Numbered from the stretch's first letter, positions 1 through 7,538 are shown. The stretch is 13,824 nt of DNA from an uncultured Eubacteriales bacterium (GCA_905195005.1 CAJJUC010000049.1:1-13824); one strand, 5' to 3'. Notes: generated from the sequence alone by a model not told the origin. Program-made: numbers and translations.

Positions 1-15
1 AAGCTTGCCCTTTGA

Positions 16-123
16 TTTCGGATGAATGTCATTGTCCTCACACACATCTGCCGCGGATATAACGGCTCGGAAGAACTTTATCGGGCAATTTGCGAATACA
101 ACAAGAAATGTTTGGAGGCTTAA
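16..123 (+). pseudogene. Possible 3' end of an unidentified upstream gene
   Basis: After a stop at 13-15, frame 1 is open to TAA at 121-123. It reads as plausible protein in its second half (GYNGSEELYRAICEYNKKC, then LEA and stop). The stop lies just where the epimerase homology starts in another frame, preceded by GGAGG at 114-118. That is the arrangement expected of translationally coupled genes, so I infer this may be the tail of the gene that preceded the epimerase. I do not recognise the family. The first 25 bases have stops in two of three frames, so any true gene is already broken at the window edge. Confidence 0.22.
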
Positions 124-541
124 GGATGAATTTCAGAAAAGACTTGAAAGAAGTATTGGATTTTGGATTGATAACGGTATTGATTACGAAAACGGCGGCA
201 TGATTGCGTTTAATGACGCTTTTGGATATCCGCCGCAGCAGCTTGAGTGGGATATGAAGCTCTGGTGGCCTCAGTGCGAAACCATGATTGCCGTAAGACT
301 GGCTTACAGTATCTATAAAGATGAAAAATACAAAAAGCTCTATGAAGATGTTGTCAGCTATTGCGAAAAGTATTTTGTTGGCCGTAAAGACGGCGAGTGG
401 TACGGATATCTGCACTATGACAACACCGTTGCAACGACACTGAAAGGCAATATGTTCAAGGGCCCGTTCCATATACCGAGAATGTATATGATAATGACGA
501 TTATGGACGAAACGGGAGCTTTCACCGATTTTATGAAATAA
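26..541 (+). pseudogene. N-acylglucosamine 2-epimerase (AGE/RENBP family), internally deleted remnant
   Basis: AGE-family enzymes epimerise N-acylglucosamine to N-acylmannosamine, or a related sugar at C2, in a cytoplasmic (alpha/alpha)6 barrel of about 400 residues. This frame has only 171. Residues 58-165 match the family's C-terminal third: QLEWDMKLWWP near 72-82, GEWYGYLH near 123-130 and FKGPFHIPR near 144-152. The His of FHIPR corresponds to one catalytic His of mammalian AGE. Residues about 38-58 (FWIDNGIDYENGG) look instead like the family's N-terminus. The middle, with the NPGHT-type segment and the other catalytic His, is missing, as if N- and C-terminal parts were joined at ENGG (185-199). 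Residues 1-30 look non-coding, and the ATG at 26 has no ribosome binding site and directly follows an in-frame TGA. The true start may be lost near 120-126. The C-terminus is intact. An active enzyme is very unlikely. Confidence 0.8.
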
Positions 542-553
542 GGAGCGTGCGGC

Positions 554-732
554 ATGAAAAAAATCACATTCGGTAAGCCCGAAAATATCGTGCCGAGCAA
601 ATATTGCGGCGGATTGAATTATATTGAAACCGAGGTTGATTATGACATAAATAAACTCAAATTTAAAACAACCGCAAGGGGATAGATGTTTACATTTTCG
701 AGGGAGATACTATCCTTGATATTGTGTCCTAA
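554..732 (+). pseudogene. GH31-like (alpha-glucosidase/xylosidase type) gene, two-piece remnant
   Basis: A start codon at 554 follows AGGAG at 541-545 and lies 12 bp after the epimerase stop, so the two were probably an operon. The frame gives 43 residues (beginning MKKITFGKPENIVPSKYCGG, ending FKTTARG) and stops at 683-685. A second frame, 685-732, reads DVYIFEGDTILDIVS and stops. From memory, both pieces resemble separate parts of one clostridial GH31-type glycosidase N-terminal region, with roughly 100 or more residues between them normally. The catalytic barrel is absent altogether. The join falls in AAGGGGAT (677-684), which would code naturally on both sides (Arg-Gly on the left, Lys-Gly-Ile-Asp on the right), suggesting a short-homology deletion. 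The GH31 assignment rests on recall of family sequence and should be searched. Confidence 0.5.
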
Positions 733-748
733 GTTTATACTTCGTAAA

Positions 749-788
749 CAAGCAGCCGTATACGTCAGTATTACGACTGCCCGTTTAC
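749..788 (+). repeat. Imperfect hairpin in the non-coding left region
   Basis: GTAAAC (749-754) and GTTTAC (783-788) are perfect complements. CAG/CTG and a CGTA-TAC/GTATTACG segment continue the pairing inwards to a short GTCA loop, interrupted by a 3x3 internal loop and bulges. No T-run follows directly, so it is not a typical terminator. It could be part of a structured RNA together with the next element or simply a relic. Function is unknown. Confidence 0.4.
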
Positions 789-832
789 TTGTCTAAATTC
801 TTGCAAAAAATTTGCTCTTTTGAACTCGCAGA

Positions 833-940
833 CCCAATGCTCCGAAAAATTTTTGTTCAGGTGCCCTTGCAGGGTGAAGCAAGGCTGTCGCATTGCAAAT
901 CCCGGAAGAACACCTGAGCGGAAATTTAACAGGCATTGGG
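833..940. repeat. 108-bp imperfect inverted repeat, candidate structured RNA or small mobile-element relic
   Basis: CCCAATGC (833-840) is the exact reverse complement of GCATTGGG (933-940). Inside it, AAATTT (847-852) can pair with AAATTT (922-927), and TCAGGTG (857-863) pairs exactly with CACCTGA (911-917). The central part holds a third perfect pair, CCTTGC (865-870) with GCAAGG (879-884). This nested order would fold as one long interrupted hairpin with a branched tip. It does not match a riboswitch, 6S, SRP or tmRNA pattern that I can confirm. No protein-coding reading of this stretch looks convincing. Confidence 0.5.
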
Positions 941-1042
941 CGCATGTGTTAGAATCCGTTATGCCCTACAGGGCAATACTTCCTTACCGGGCTGTTTTTA
1001 CATCCCTTTCTTAATGTTTTAAATAACGCTGCGGCTTACATC

Positions 1043-1076
1043 GCTGTTAAACCAAAACATAGCAGCCCCGTTTTTT
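1043..1076 (+). terminator. Possible intrinsic terminator, plus strand
   Basis: GCTGTTA (1043-1049) pairs with TAGCAGC (1060-1066), counting one G-U pair, around a 10-nt loop, and is followed by CCCG and six T residues (1071-1076). The CCCG spacer and long loop make it weak. Its orientation would end plus-strand transcription from the wrecked left-hand operon before it converges on the AraC gene. Confidence 0.35.
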
Positions 1077-1112
1077 AGCATGTTTAAATTATAGGGGGAT
1101 AGTTTTACGGAG

Positions 1113-1226
1113 ATTTTAACGATTAAAGAAGTAAGTGCAAAATGGAATATATCGAACAGGGGATCGGCAGCTCTTTGCCAACAAGGGCTGACTCAAGAGG
1201 GCTGTGAATTTTACCCTTGTATATAG
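1113..1226 (+). pseudogene. Decayed small helix-turn-helix (excisionase/MerR-like) protein remnant
   Basis: The frame ILTIKEVSAKWNIS followed by SAALCQQGLTQEG resembles the start of the small clostridial DNA-binding proteins that read LTIKEVAEKWGIS, then RRVQ.LC..GRI. There is no start codon: the frame runs back to a stop at 1092-1094. The second half diverges from the expected R-x-V-Q-x-L-C pattern, and a stop follows after about 38 residues, shorter than the usual 60-100. I read it as a broken relic. Similarity is by eye only. Confidence 0.35.
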
Positions 1227-1289
1227 CGGAAAATTCGGGATTGCCCCAATCGTTTAGCAATAAGGCTTTTCTTTAGGATCATGTATGCG

Positions 1290-1313
1290 GCAAACCGAAA
1301 CACTCGGTTTTGC
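1290..1313 (-). terminator. Hairpin just past the AraC-gene stop, possible terminator
   Basis: GCAAACCGA (1290-1298) faces TCGGTTTTGC (1304-1313) with a 5-nt loop and one bulged base, starting 4 bp beyond the regulator's stop codon on the minus strand. There is no T-run on the far side, so it may stabilise the 3' end of the transcript rather than terminate by itself. Confidence 0.4.
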
Positions 1314-1317
1314 AGAA

Positions 1318-3564
1318 TTATTCCTTTTTTGCATTCTGTCTGTATAAGGTTGGAGAAATAGAAACATATTTTTTGAAAATGCGTAAGAATGTTGCATGAT
1401 TAGCATATCCGCATTTGATAGATATTTCGGTTATGGACAAGTCGGTGTCACACAGCATCTTCTTTGCAATTTCGATACGCCGTTCATGCAAATAGTCAAG
1501 AAACACGCGCCCCGTTTGAAGCTTAAAGAATTTACATATATATGTGTAAGATGTGTTCATTTGATTTGCTAAAGAACTGAGGGAAATATCAGGATCAGTA
1601 CAATGTGTATCAATATATTCCAGCATCTTGTCTTTTAAAACATCATTGCTTCGCAGCTTTGAGCTTCTTTTAAACTCTGTAAGAATAACAAAATTATCCC
1701 TTAAAACATTAAAACTGTTTTTATGATTGCTGTCGCTTAATGTTTGCTGAGCACAATCAATGAGATATCCGTGGGAATCTTTTAGATTTAACATGGTTAA
1801 TAATTCTATCAATGTGTTAACAAGATAAAACCGTACATAATTTAATGTTCTGAAAGTCAGAAGTTCTTCATCAAATAATGTTGATATAAGTGAAGCAAAA
1901 AATTCATTTACACCATCAACATCCCCTTCAATAACGGCATTTGACAGCGATTTTTTTTGTTCCTTGGTGAAAAAAATTTCAAATAAGTAAGTCTTGTCCG
2001 AATCGGCATTATAATTGTTATCGTTTCGTATAAGCGTGTAGGTAGCATCTTCGTAGGATTTTGCAAAATCTTTGAGTGATGAAACAATTCGGCCAAGCCC
2101 AACATGCAATTCTATTTTATTTTGCGAAAAAAGAAGCAGAACAGATTCAAAAAGTTTGTATATTTGATTTTCTGATGTGAAGTCATGGTTAAATAAAAAT
2201 ATTGTTTGAGGAATGCGCGCGGGGATTACAATGTATTCGATGTTTGCCGAAACCGATAAATCCCTGATTTTGTCAAGCAAGGCATAGTTGATTTCATCAT
2301 TATTAAATCCTTTGTTTGAATGAAATTCAAATATAGCTGCCTGATAATTATTATACTTGAATTGTTTGTTTATTTGGTTGAAAAGCAATTGTATATCTTC
2401 ATCCTGCATATTCATTGAATCCTGCAGAAAAACGGTATACGAGTTGTTGTTGATAAATTTCTTTTGCTTGCTTACAGTTTCAAAAAGATTGGTGTTGCTG
2501 TTTAAGACATCGTAAATCAAATCCTGAAAATTTTTATACTTATTTAAATCAAATGTATTTTGCGTTTTAGCGGGCTCATAAGGACATAAAAAAGCTGCAA
2601 ATGGGGATAAGTATCTTTTTGAAGTGAAATAGGCGCTTGCCATTGTGAGAATAGTGCATAGCAGCATTGCTACGATAAAGCTGATTAGTATAAGATAAAC
2701 ATAATTGTATAGGAATATATTAGAGAATACGCTCACATAGTAGAGATTAGATATTACAGATTTAGTGCATATATAACTGTATGATGATGAAAGCCGTTCT
2801 GCAGAGTCTGATTTTAATGACTTTATGTTTGCCAAGTTTATCTCTGCAGGCATATCGGAGGAATGTGCCAGCATGTCATTATCCGATGAAATTACCGCAA
2901 TATACGAAGCCGGCAACGACTTGGTAAGCTTTCTGTATATGGAGGTAATGGATTTCATATCAATTATTGAAATCAGCATAATATTGTTTTCTATGGATCC
3001 GTTGCTTAAGGAACGTATAATTGCAATTTTATTTTTCTGTTCAAAACTTAAAAAAACATTATTTTCATGATATTGGTGCAACAGGGTTTTATATTCGTCA
3101 ACAGAGCAGGATATGTCTGTCAGTATCATATCGTAAAATTCATTTGTACTGTAAATTACATTTTGACCTATTACACTCTGATGTTTTGGGAAAAATAAAA
3201 AAGTGGTCGATACGTTTCCTCTGTATTTTTCCACGTTGGCAATTTCCTTGGAAACATCACGCGCTGCAAAGTTTTTATCTGTAACTGTTGGATAGTATTC
3301 ACGGGAAAAAAGATGTATAACATCATTGTGTTCTAAAATGTATGTGAGCGAGTTGATATTTGAAAGCTGTGAATCAAGCATTTCTTTTGAATTTGCAATT
3401 GCCGTCATGTTAAAAGACAGACGCTCTTTATTGTAATTGTTTATCATCAATACTGCAAAAAGCGTTGTAAGAACTATCCACGGTATAATAAATTGTATTA
3501 TACTTGTTAAAAACATTTTTTTGAAAAGAACAATATCAAAATACTCCTTAAATTTCCTAAACAT
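1318..3564 (-). CDS. AraC-family transmembrane sensor/regulator (YesS/YesN-like)
   Basis: The product is a membrane-bound transcription regulator that probably senses an extracellular ligand and controls the divergent glycan operon. Of 748 residues, 20-42 and about 283-312 are hydrophobic membrane segments enclosing a roughly 240-residue extracytoplasmic sensor region (dCache-like by architecture). Residues 313-640 are cytoplasmic, with a segment near 485-510 (HVGLGRIVSSLKDFAKSYED) common in YesN-type regulators. Residues 645-745 form the double helix-turn-helix of AraC proteins, ending in CGYANHATFLRIFKKY and SPTLYRQ. Length and order fit this class, which is often paired with LplABC importers. 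I chose the ATG at 3564 because AGAAGGTG precedes it; a TTG eight codons upstream lacks such a site. A near-perfect promoter lies about 72-100 bp upstream of this start. The ligand is unknown. Confidence 0.96.
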   Translation of the reverse strand: MFRKFKEYFDIVLFKKMFLTSIIQFIIPWIVLTTLFAVLMINNYNKERLSFNMTAIANSKEMLDSQLSNINSLTYILEHNDVIHLFSREYYPTVTDKNFAARDVSKEIANVEKYRGNVSTTFLFFPKHQSVIGQNVIYSTNEFYDMILTDISCSVDEYKTLLHQYHENNVFLSFEQKNKIAIIRSLSNGSIENNIMLISIIDMKSITSIYRKLTKSLPASYIAVISSDNDMLAHSSDMPAEINLANIKSLKSDSAERLSSSYSYICTKSVISNLYYVSVFSNIFLYNYVYLILISFIVAMLLCTILTMASAYFTSKRYLSPFAAFLCPYEPAKTQNTFDLNKYKNFQDLIYDVLNSNTNLFETVSKQKKFINNNSYTVFLQDSMNMQDEDIQLLFNQINKQFKYNNYQAAIFEFHSNKGFNNDEINYALLDKIRDLSVSANIEYIVIPARIPQTIFLFNHDFTSENQIYKLFESVLLLFSQNKIELHVGLGRIVSSLKDFAKSYEDATYTLIRNDNNYNADSDKTYLFEIFFTKEQKKSLSNAVIEGDVDGVNEFFASLISTLFDEELLTFRTLNYVRFYLVNTLIELLTMLNLKDSHGYLIDCAQQTLSDSNHKNSFNVLRDNFVILTEFKRSSKLRSNDVLKDKMLEYIDTHCTDPDISLSSLANQMNTSYTYICKFFKLQTGRVFLDYLHERRIEIAKKMLCDTDLSITEISIKCGYANHATFLRIFKKYVSISPTLYRQNAKKE

Positions 3565-3635
3565 AAATTCACCTTCTTTAAAAATCAAAATTTAATTCGC
3601 TGTAATAATTTTTGTGAAAATGTTCATGCTCGTGC

Positions 3636-3664
3636 ATTATAACAAAAATTAAACGATATGTCAA
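3636..3664 (-). promoter_or_regulatory. SigmaA-type promoter for the AraC regulator
   Basis: On the minus strand the sequence reads TTGACA (3664-3659), a 17-bp spacer, then TATAAT (3641-3636). Both hexamers match consensus exactly with ideal spacing. Transcription would start near 3629 and leave about 65 nt of leader before the ATG at 3564. Confidence 0.9.
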
Positions 3665-3712
3665 CCACACAAAAATTGAACCGTAGCAAAAAACGTGATA
3701 AAAGTTGAGCAG

Positions 3713-3790
3713 CGGCAAGTACAAACGCAAAAATTTGCCGTAAACACAAATAAAGTATTATATTTGCCGCAGATCTGTACCAATGGCAAA
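3713..3790. promoter_or_regulatory. Cluster of four GGCAA-type half-sites, candidate operator of the AraC regulator
   Basis: CGGCAA (3713-3718), TTTGCCG (3734-3740), TTTGCCG (3763-3769) and TGGCAAA (3784-3790) lie between the two divergent promoters, as two inverted pairs. ATTTGCCG occurs twice exactly (3733 and 3762). Centre spacings are about 21, 29 and 22 bp, near 2, 3 and 2 helical turns, so the sites could lie on roughly one face. This placement suits a regulator acting on both promoters. Binding by the neighbouring AraC protein is inferred; AT-rich sequence with many A runs makes some chance matches likely. Confidence 0.45.
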
Positions 3791-3869
3791 AATTGCGCAA
3801 TCAGAAAATCAGAACGGTCTATTTTTGATAAAGTGGTTAATTTCTGTGCGGTAAAACAAAATCTATGCG

Positions 3870-3898
3870 TTGACATAGGTGTATGGGCATTATAAAAT
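3870..3898 (+). promoter_or_regulatory. SigmaA-type promoter for the glycan-utilisation operon
   Basis: TTGACA (3870-3875) and TAAAAT (3893-3898) are separated by 17 bp; the only deviation from consensus is one base of the -10 box. It leaves a leader of about 120 nt before the start at 4023. It faces away from the AraC promoter and is the only strong plus-strand promoter seen ahead of the cluster. Confidence 0.85.
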
Positions 3899-3918
3899 AA
3901 AAACGCAAAATGATTTAA

Positions 3919-3939
3919 CCGCCGCAGCAAGTTCGGCGG
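3919..3939 (+). promoter_or_regulatory. GC-rich hairpin in the operon leader
   Basis: CCGCCG (3919-3924) and CGGCGG (3934-3939) enclose a 9-nt loop, just downstream of the promoter and about 80 nt before the start codon. No T-run follows, so it is not an intrinsic terminator. It could stabilise the 5' end of the mRNA or be a minor control element. It stands out as a GC-rich clamp in AT-rich sequence. Confidence 0.5.
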
Positions 3940-4022
3940 CTGAATGTTAGGCTTAATAAATCGGAACAGAAAGGGTGAAGAACGTAACTGTAAAGAATAG
4001 AGATCAGATAAGGAGAAAATTT

Positions 4023-5864
4023 ATGAAATACGAAAACAATTATTTTGACTTCCGATATGTCAGAGTAATGGGAGAGAAAATTTGTCTTTCAAAAGATTCT
4101 GTTGTATTGTGTGAAAATGAATGTTATGCATTAACGTATATGCGCAGGGTGATAGAAGAAGCAGAGGGTGATACAGCAGTATCCGTTAATTTAATTCAAC
4201 ATGTGCCTGATAGCATAAAAGACAAAATCAACGTGTATGAAGATAATGACGAGGGGTACGTTGTTGAAATTACAAATAACACTGTAAATATCTGTTCCGA
4301 AACTCACAGAGGGCTTATATACGGTGTTTCTACGATTAAACAGTTTATTGAAACAGGTACTGTGGTGCCAATGATTTTATTTGACTGTCCTGACAAAAGT
4401 ATGCGCGGTTACAGAGTATATACTCCGGGAAATGATCTTATCGATGTATTTAAAGATGTTATCGATACATTGGTTTACTATAAGTACAACACTGTAATGA
4501 TAGAAGTGGGCGGAGCAATGGAATATGAAAAACACCCCGAAATTAATGAAATGTGGGTGAAGTTTTGTTCTGAGGTAAACAAAAGCCCCTATGAAGCGGA
4601 GCGGATTCAGCTGAAAACTCATCCCGGATGGAAAAAAGATTCAATACACTCTGAAAATGGAGAGGGCAGCTTTATAACAAAAGCGCAAATGCGTGATTTA
4701 GTGAAATATTGCAGGGAGCGCGAGCTTACGGTTATCCCGGAAGTGCCGTCTATGAGCCATAGTGATTACATAGTTATGGCACACCGTGATCTGAATGAAC
4801 GTGTTGAGGATACTTATCCTGATACATACTGCCCTTCAAATCCGAAAACATATGAAATACTGTTTGATATTTTAGATGAAGTTATTGAGGTTTTTAATCC
4901 CGAATATTTAAACATAGGTCATGATGAGCTGTATACAGTCGGAATATGTGATAAATGCAAGGATAAAACGCCTGTTGAGTTATATGTGGATGATATTGTT
5001 AAGATTTATAACTACCTTAAGAAACGAAACATTAAGACAATGATGTGGGGGGAAAAACTATACAATATACATTTGATTGACCCGGACGGAAAACCGTGGG
5101 CAACAGGAGGTGCGGGCAATGACAGAGAGCCGATGCTGTATCCGTGCCGCAATTTTATTCCGACTGATGTTATACAGCTGCATTGGTTATGGCTGCGTGC
5201 AAACGAAGAACAGGAAAAGGAGATTTCAGATTTGGGCTTCAAATCATTTTACGGTAATTTTCTTGGTCCGGAACTTGAGAATTACAGAAAGCGCAGTGCA
5301 AATACAGATGGCGGTTTTGTTTCAAACTGGGGTTCTTTTAAGGAGGAATATATGCAGAGAAACGGGCAAAACTTTTATCTTGCTTCCACAGCATATATAT
5401 TCTGGAATGGTGAATATGACAGTCCGATGAGAGAATATGTATATGATATTACAAAAAAAGAGCTTTACAGAAGATATTTAAAATCCTTGGGGAACGAAAT
5501 AATAGAAATCACCCATACGACGGAGCTTAGCAGACCGTATGTGTCTTTCTACTGCGGGTGCTTCATAGTTCCTGAGGAACACACGATAGGCTGGCATGTT
5601 GTGACATATGAAGACGGTACCGTTGTAAAGCTGCCTGTAATATATGGGTATAATATACGCTATGCTTATGACAGACCGACAATGGCAAAATCCACAGAAG
5701 CAATTCCGGATGCAGCTATAGAACCCATCGGAGCATCTCTTCCTCAAAAAATAGGGGATAAGACTTTTTATAAAACAGCCTATAGAAATCCGTATCCGGC
5801 CAAAAGCATTAAAACAATAGTATACGAGCCTAAGAATGATGTAAATGTTGAGGTTTTGGGATAA
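4023..5864 (+). CDS. GH20-like beta-N-acetylhexosaminidase
   Basis: GH20 enzymes remove terminal beta-linked N-acetylhexosamine by substrate-assisted catalysis using a neighbouring Asp-Glu pair. In this 613-residue protein, about residues 50-125 resemble the GH20 N-terminal alpha/beta domain (ETHRGLIYGVSTIKQ at 93-107). About 128-470 form the TIM barrel, with EVPSMSHS at 240-247 and NIGHDELYT at 297-305; D301-E302 are the probable catalytic pair. Classical members read GGDE, so His replaces the second Gly, which points to a divergent subfamily. Residues 500-613 are a beta-rich tail. There is no signal peptide, so it should act in the cytoplasm on imported oligosaccharide. I chose ATG 4023 because AAGGAG lies just upstream; a GTG 16 codons earlier lacks a good site. 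It is the first gene after the operon promoter. Exact substrate is unknown, and another hexosaminide specificity is possible. Confidence 0.8.
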   Translation: MKYENNYFDFRYVRVMGEKICLSKDSVVLCENECYALTYMRRVIEEAEGDTAVSVNLIQHVPDSIKDKINVYEDNDEGYVVEITNNTVNICSETHRGLIYGVSTIKQFIETGTVVPMILFDCPDKSMRGYRVYTPGNDLIDVFKDVIDTLVYYKYNTVMIEVGGAMEYEKHPEINEMWVKFCSEVNKSPYEAERIQLKTHPGWKKDSIHSENGEGSFITKAQMRDLVKYCRERELTVIPEVPSMSHSDYIVMAHRDLNERVEDTYPDTYCPSNPKTYEILFDILDEVIEVFNPEYLNIGHDELYTVGICDKCKDKTPVELYVDDIVKIYNYLKKRNIKTMMWGEKLYNIHLIDPDGKPWATGGAGNDREPMLYPCRNFIPTDVIQLHWLWLRANEEQEKEISDLGFKSFYGNFLGPELENYRKRSANTDGGFVSNWGSFKEEYMQRNGQNFYLASTAYIFWNGEYDSPMREYVYDITKKELYRRYLKSLGNEIIEITHTTELSRPYVSFYCGCFIVPEEHTIGWHVVTYEDGTVVKLPVIYGYNIRYAYDRPTMAKSTEAIPDAAIEPIGASLPQKIGDKTFYKTAYRNPYPAKSIKTIVYEPKNDVNVEVLG

Positions 5865-5909
5865 GTCCGTAATTTCATATAGTAAAATAAAAAAAAGGAG
5901 AAGATAAAA

Positions 5910-7499
5910 GTGAGAAAAAAGCTAATTAAAAATGTATTCTGTACGGTTATTGCTCTTGGCATGCTTCCCGCCTTTACAGGCTGCGGCGGCAAAGAAAAAA
6001 CCGTTAACAGCGGAAACGGTGAAGCGCCGAAAGAATTATCTGTGTTCTGCGTGCGCTGCGAATCGCTTACAGATGACATGGAGGACTACAATGACGTTGT
6101 TCCGTTCCAGATGATGGAAGAGGCAACGGGGACTCATGTAAACTGGACGTTACCTGTAAATTCAGGATTCCAGGAAAAGTTTAACTTGATGATTGCAAGC
6201 GGTGATTACACAGACGCTATAATCGCAAGCTGGGGTGGTACAGGCTACAATGCTGCTGAATACGCTAAGGATGGAATAATAGTTCCCCTAAAGGATTTAA
6301 TTGACGAAAACATGCCCAATTTCAAAAAATATTGTGAGGAACATCCCGAATATGTAAAAGAGTTTACAAGTGAAGATGGCGAAATTTATTACATTCCCTA
6401 CATAAGAAATGATAAAAGGCTTAATATTTATGCAGGACCGTTAATCAGAATGGACTGGCTTGAGAAGTTAAAGCTGTCCGTACCAACAAATGCAGAGGAG
6501 CTTTATAATGTGTTAAAAGCTTTTAAAACACAGGATCCTAATGGCAACGGAAAAGCTGATGAAATTCCAATGTCGGGTGTTGGTTCATTGGGTGAAATCG
6601 GGTCTATCTCAAATCTTCTATGGATGTTTGATTCCGCAAGAGGTTTTTATTTGGATGACGGTCAGGTTAAATACAGCGTTATGGAGCCTGAGTTTGAGGA
6701 AGGTCTGAAATACATTGTTAAACTGTATTCCGAAGGCTTGATTGACCCTGACTATGTATTGCAGGACAGAACGAAGTTAACAAGTAAAATTACGAATAAT
6801 CAGGTAGGCTTTGCATATGAATATCAGCCTACAAAAATTGCCGAAGCGATGAAAAAAACAAATCCAAATTTCCGTTTTGAAGGTATTCCTCATTTGAAAA
6901 ACGCCGCAGGTTCGGAAGTTTGCTACTATAGCACATATAATGAGAGCGTTTTGAAGATGGGTATCGCAATTTCTACAAACAACCCGAATCCCGCAGGCAC
7001 ATTAAAATGGCTTGACTGGGTATACAGCGAAGAGGGCAGCAGGGCAATGAATTATGGCAAAGAGGGCGAAAGCTATACAATTGTTGATGGAGTGGAGAAA
7101 TTTACCGATGCCGTTTTAAAGCCTGCGAGCGGAACAGTTGCTGAGCAGTTCGGTAAATACAGCGGTGTATACAATTCATATTTTCCTGCTATTCAGGAGT
7201 GGAACAGCTATTCGCAATACCTCAGTCCGTTTGGCGTTGCAGCTATTGAAACCTGGGGAGCAAATGTTGATGCCTCCGATAGCCTGCCGTCTGTAATGAA
7301 GTTCACATCAGACGAAAAGGAAAAGGTTAACAACTATAAGACTGCTATGGAAACCTACGCAGACGAACAAATTGAAAAAATTATATTGGGCAGAGAAAGC
7401 ATTGACAATTTACCTGCAATCAGAGAAAAGCTTAAATCAATGAAGATTGGTGAGATTTTAAAAATTTATCAGACTGCGTATGACAGAATGACAAAGTAA
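5910..7499 (+). CDS. ABC transporter substrate-binding lipoprotein (LplA/YtcQ family)
   Basis: This is the extracellular, lipid-anchored binding protein that delivers oligosaccharide to the permeases encoded downstream. Of 529 residues, the first 24 are a lipoprotein signal peptide with basic start, hydrophobic core and lipobox FTGC, making Cys25 the lipidated residue. The mature protein has family-typical stretches such as GIIVPLKDLIDENMPN (122-137), GEIYYIPY (157-164) and DPNGNGKADEIP (209-220). Length fits the LplA/YtcQ group of large solute-binding proteins. The start is GTG at 5910, supported by AAAGGAG about nine bases upstream. It lies 45 bp after the GH20-like gene with no terminator seen, so it is probably cotranscribed. 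Unusually, two genes and a 610-bp gap separate it from its permeases. Ligand identity cannot be read from sequence. Confidence 0.95.
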   Translation: MRKKLIKNVFCTVIALGMLPAFTGCGGKEKTVNSGNGEAPKELSVFCVRCESLTDDMEDYNDVVPFQMMEEATGTHVNWTLPVNSGFQEKFNLMIASGDYTDAIIASWGGTGYNAAEYAKDGIIVPLKDLIDENMPNFKKYCEEHPEYVKEFTSEDGEIYYIPYIRNDKRLNIYAGPLIRMDWLEKLKLSVPTNAEELYNVLKAFKTQDPNGNGKADEIPMSGVGSLGEIGSISNLLWMFDSARGFYLDDGQVKYSVMEPEFEEGLKYIVKLYSEGLIDPDYVLQDRTKLTSKITNNQVGFAYEYQPTKIAEAMKKTNPNFRFEGIPHLKNAAGSEVCYYSTYNESVLKMGIAISTNNPNPAGTLKWLDWVYSEEGSRAMNYGKEGESYTIVDGVEKFTDAVLKPASGTVAEQFGKYSGVYNSYFPAIQEWNSYSQYLSPFGVAAIETWGANVDASDSLPSVMKFTSDEKEKVNNYKTAMETYADEQIEKIILGRESIDNLPAIREKLKSMKIGEILKIYQTAYDRMTK

Positions 7500-7538
7500 T
7501 TAAATTAAGTAAAACATAATGAAAGGAAGTAAATCAAT

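Noticed and set aside
864..917. Cobalamin riboswitch-like start (GGTGCCCTTGCAGGGTGAA)
   Set aside because: Only the first arm looks similar; the conserved core and B12-box of that class do not follow, and no B12 gene is downstream.
820..1014. 64-residue open frame on the plus strand across the inverted repeat
   Set aside because: No ribosome binding site and low-complexity Cys/Arg-rich translation; the nested inverted repeats explain the sequence better.
3661..3930. Overlapping open frames on both strands in the divergent intergenic region
   Set aside because: They lack ribosome binding sites, overlap both strong promoters and have no protein-like composition.
3912..3951. Integron attC-like site (ATTTAAC ... 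GTTAGGC around a GC-rich hairpin)
   Set aside because: The two 7-bp boxes fit the loose RYYYAAC/GTTRRRY pattern, but they pair poorly with each other, the 40-bp length is below known attC sites, and no integrase or cassette array is present.
5865..5909. Terminator or promoter between the GH20-like gene and the binding-protein gene
   Set aside because: The 45 bp contain an A-rich run leading into the ribosome binding site, with no hairpin and no -35/-10 pair.
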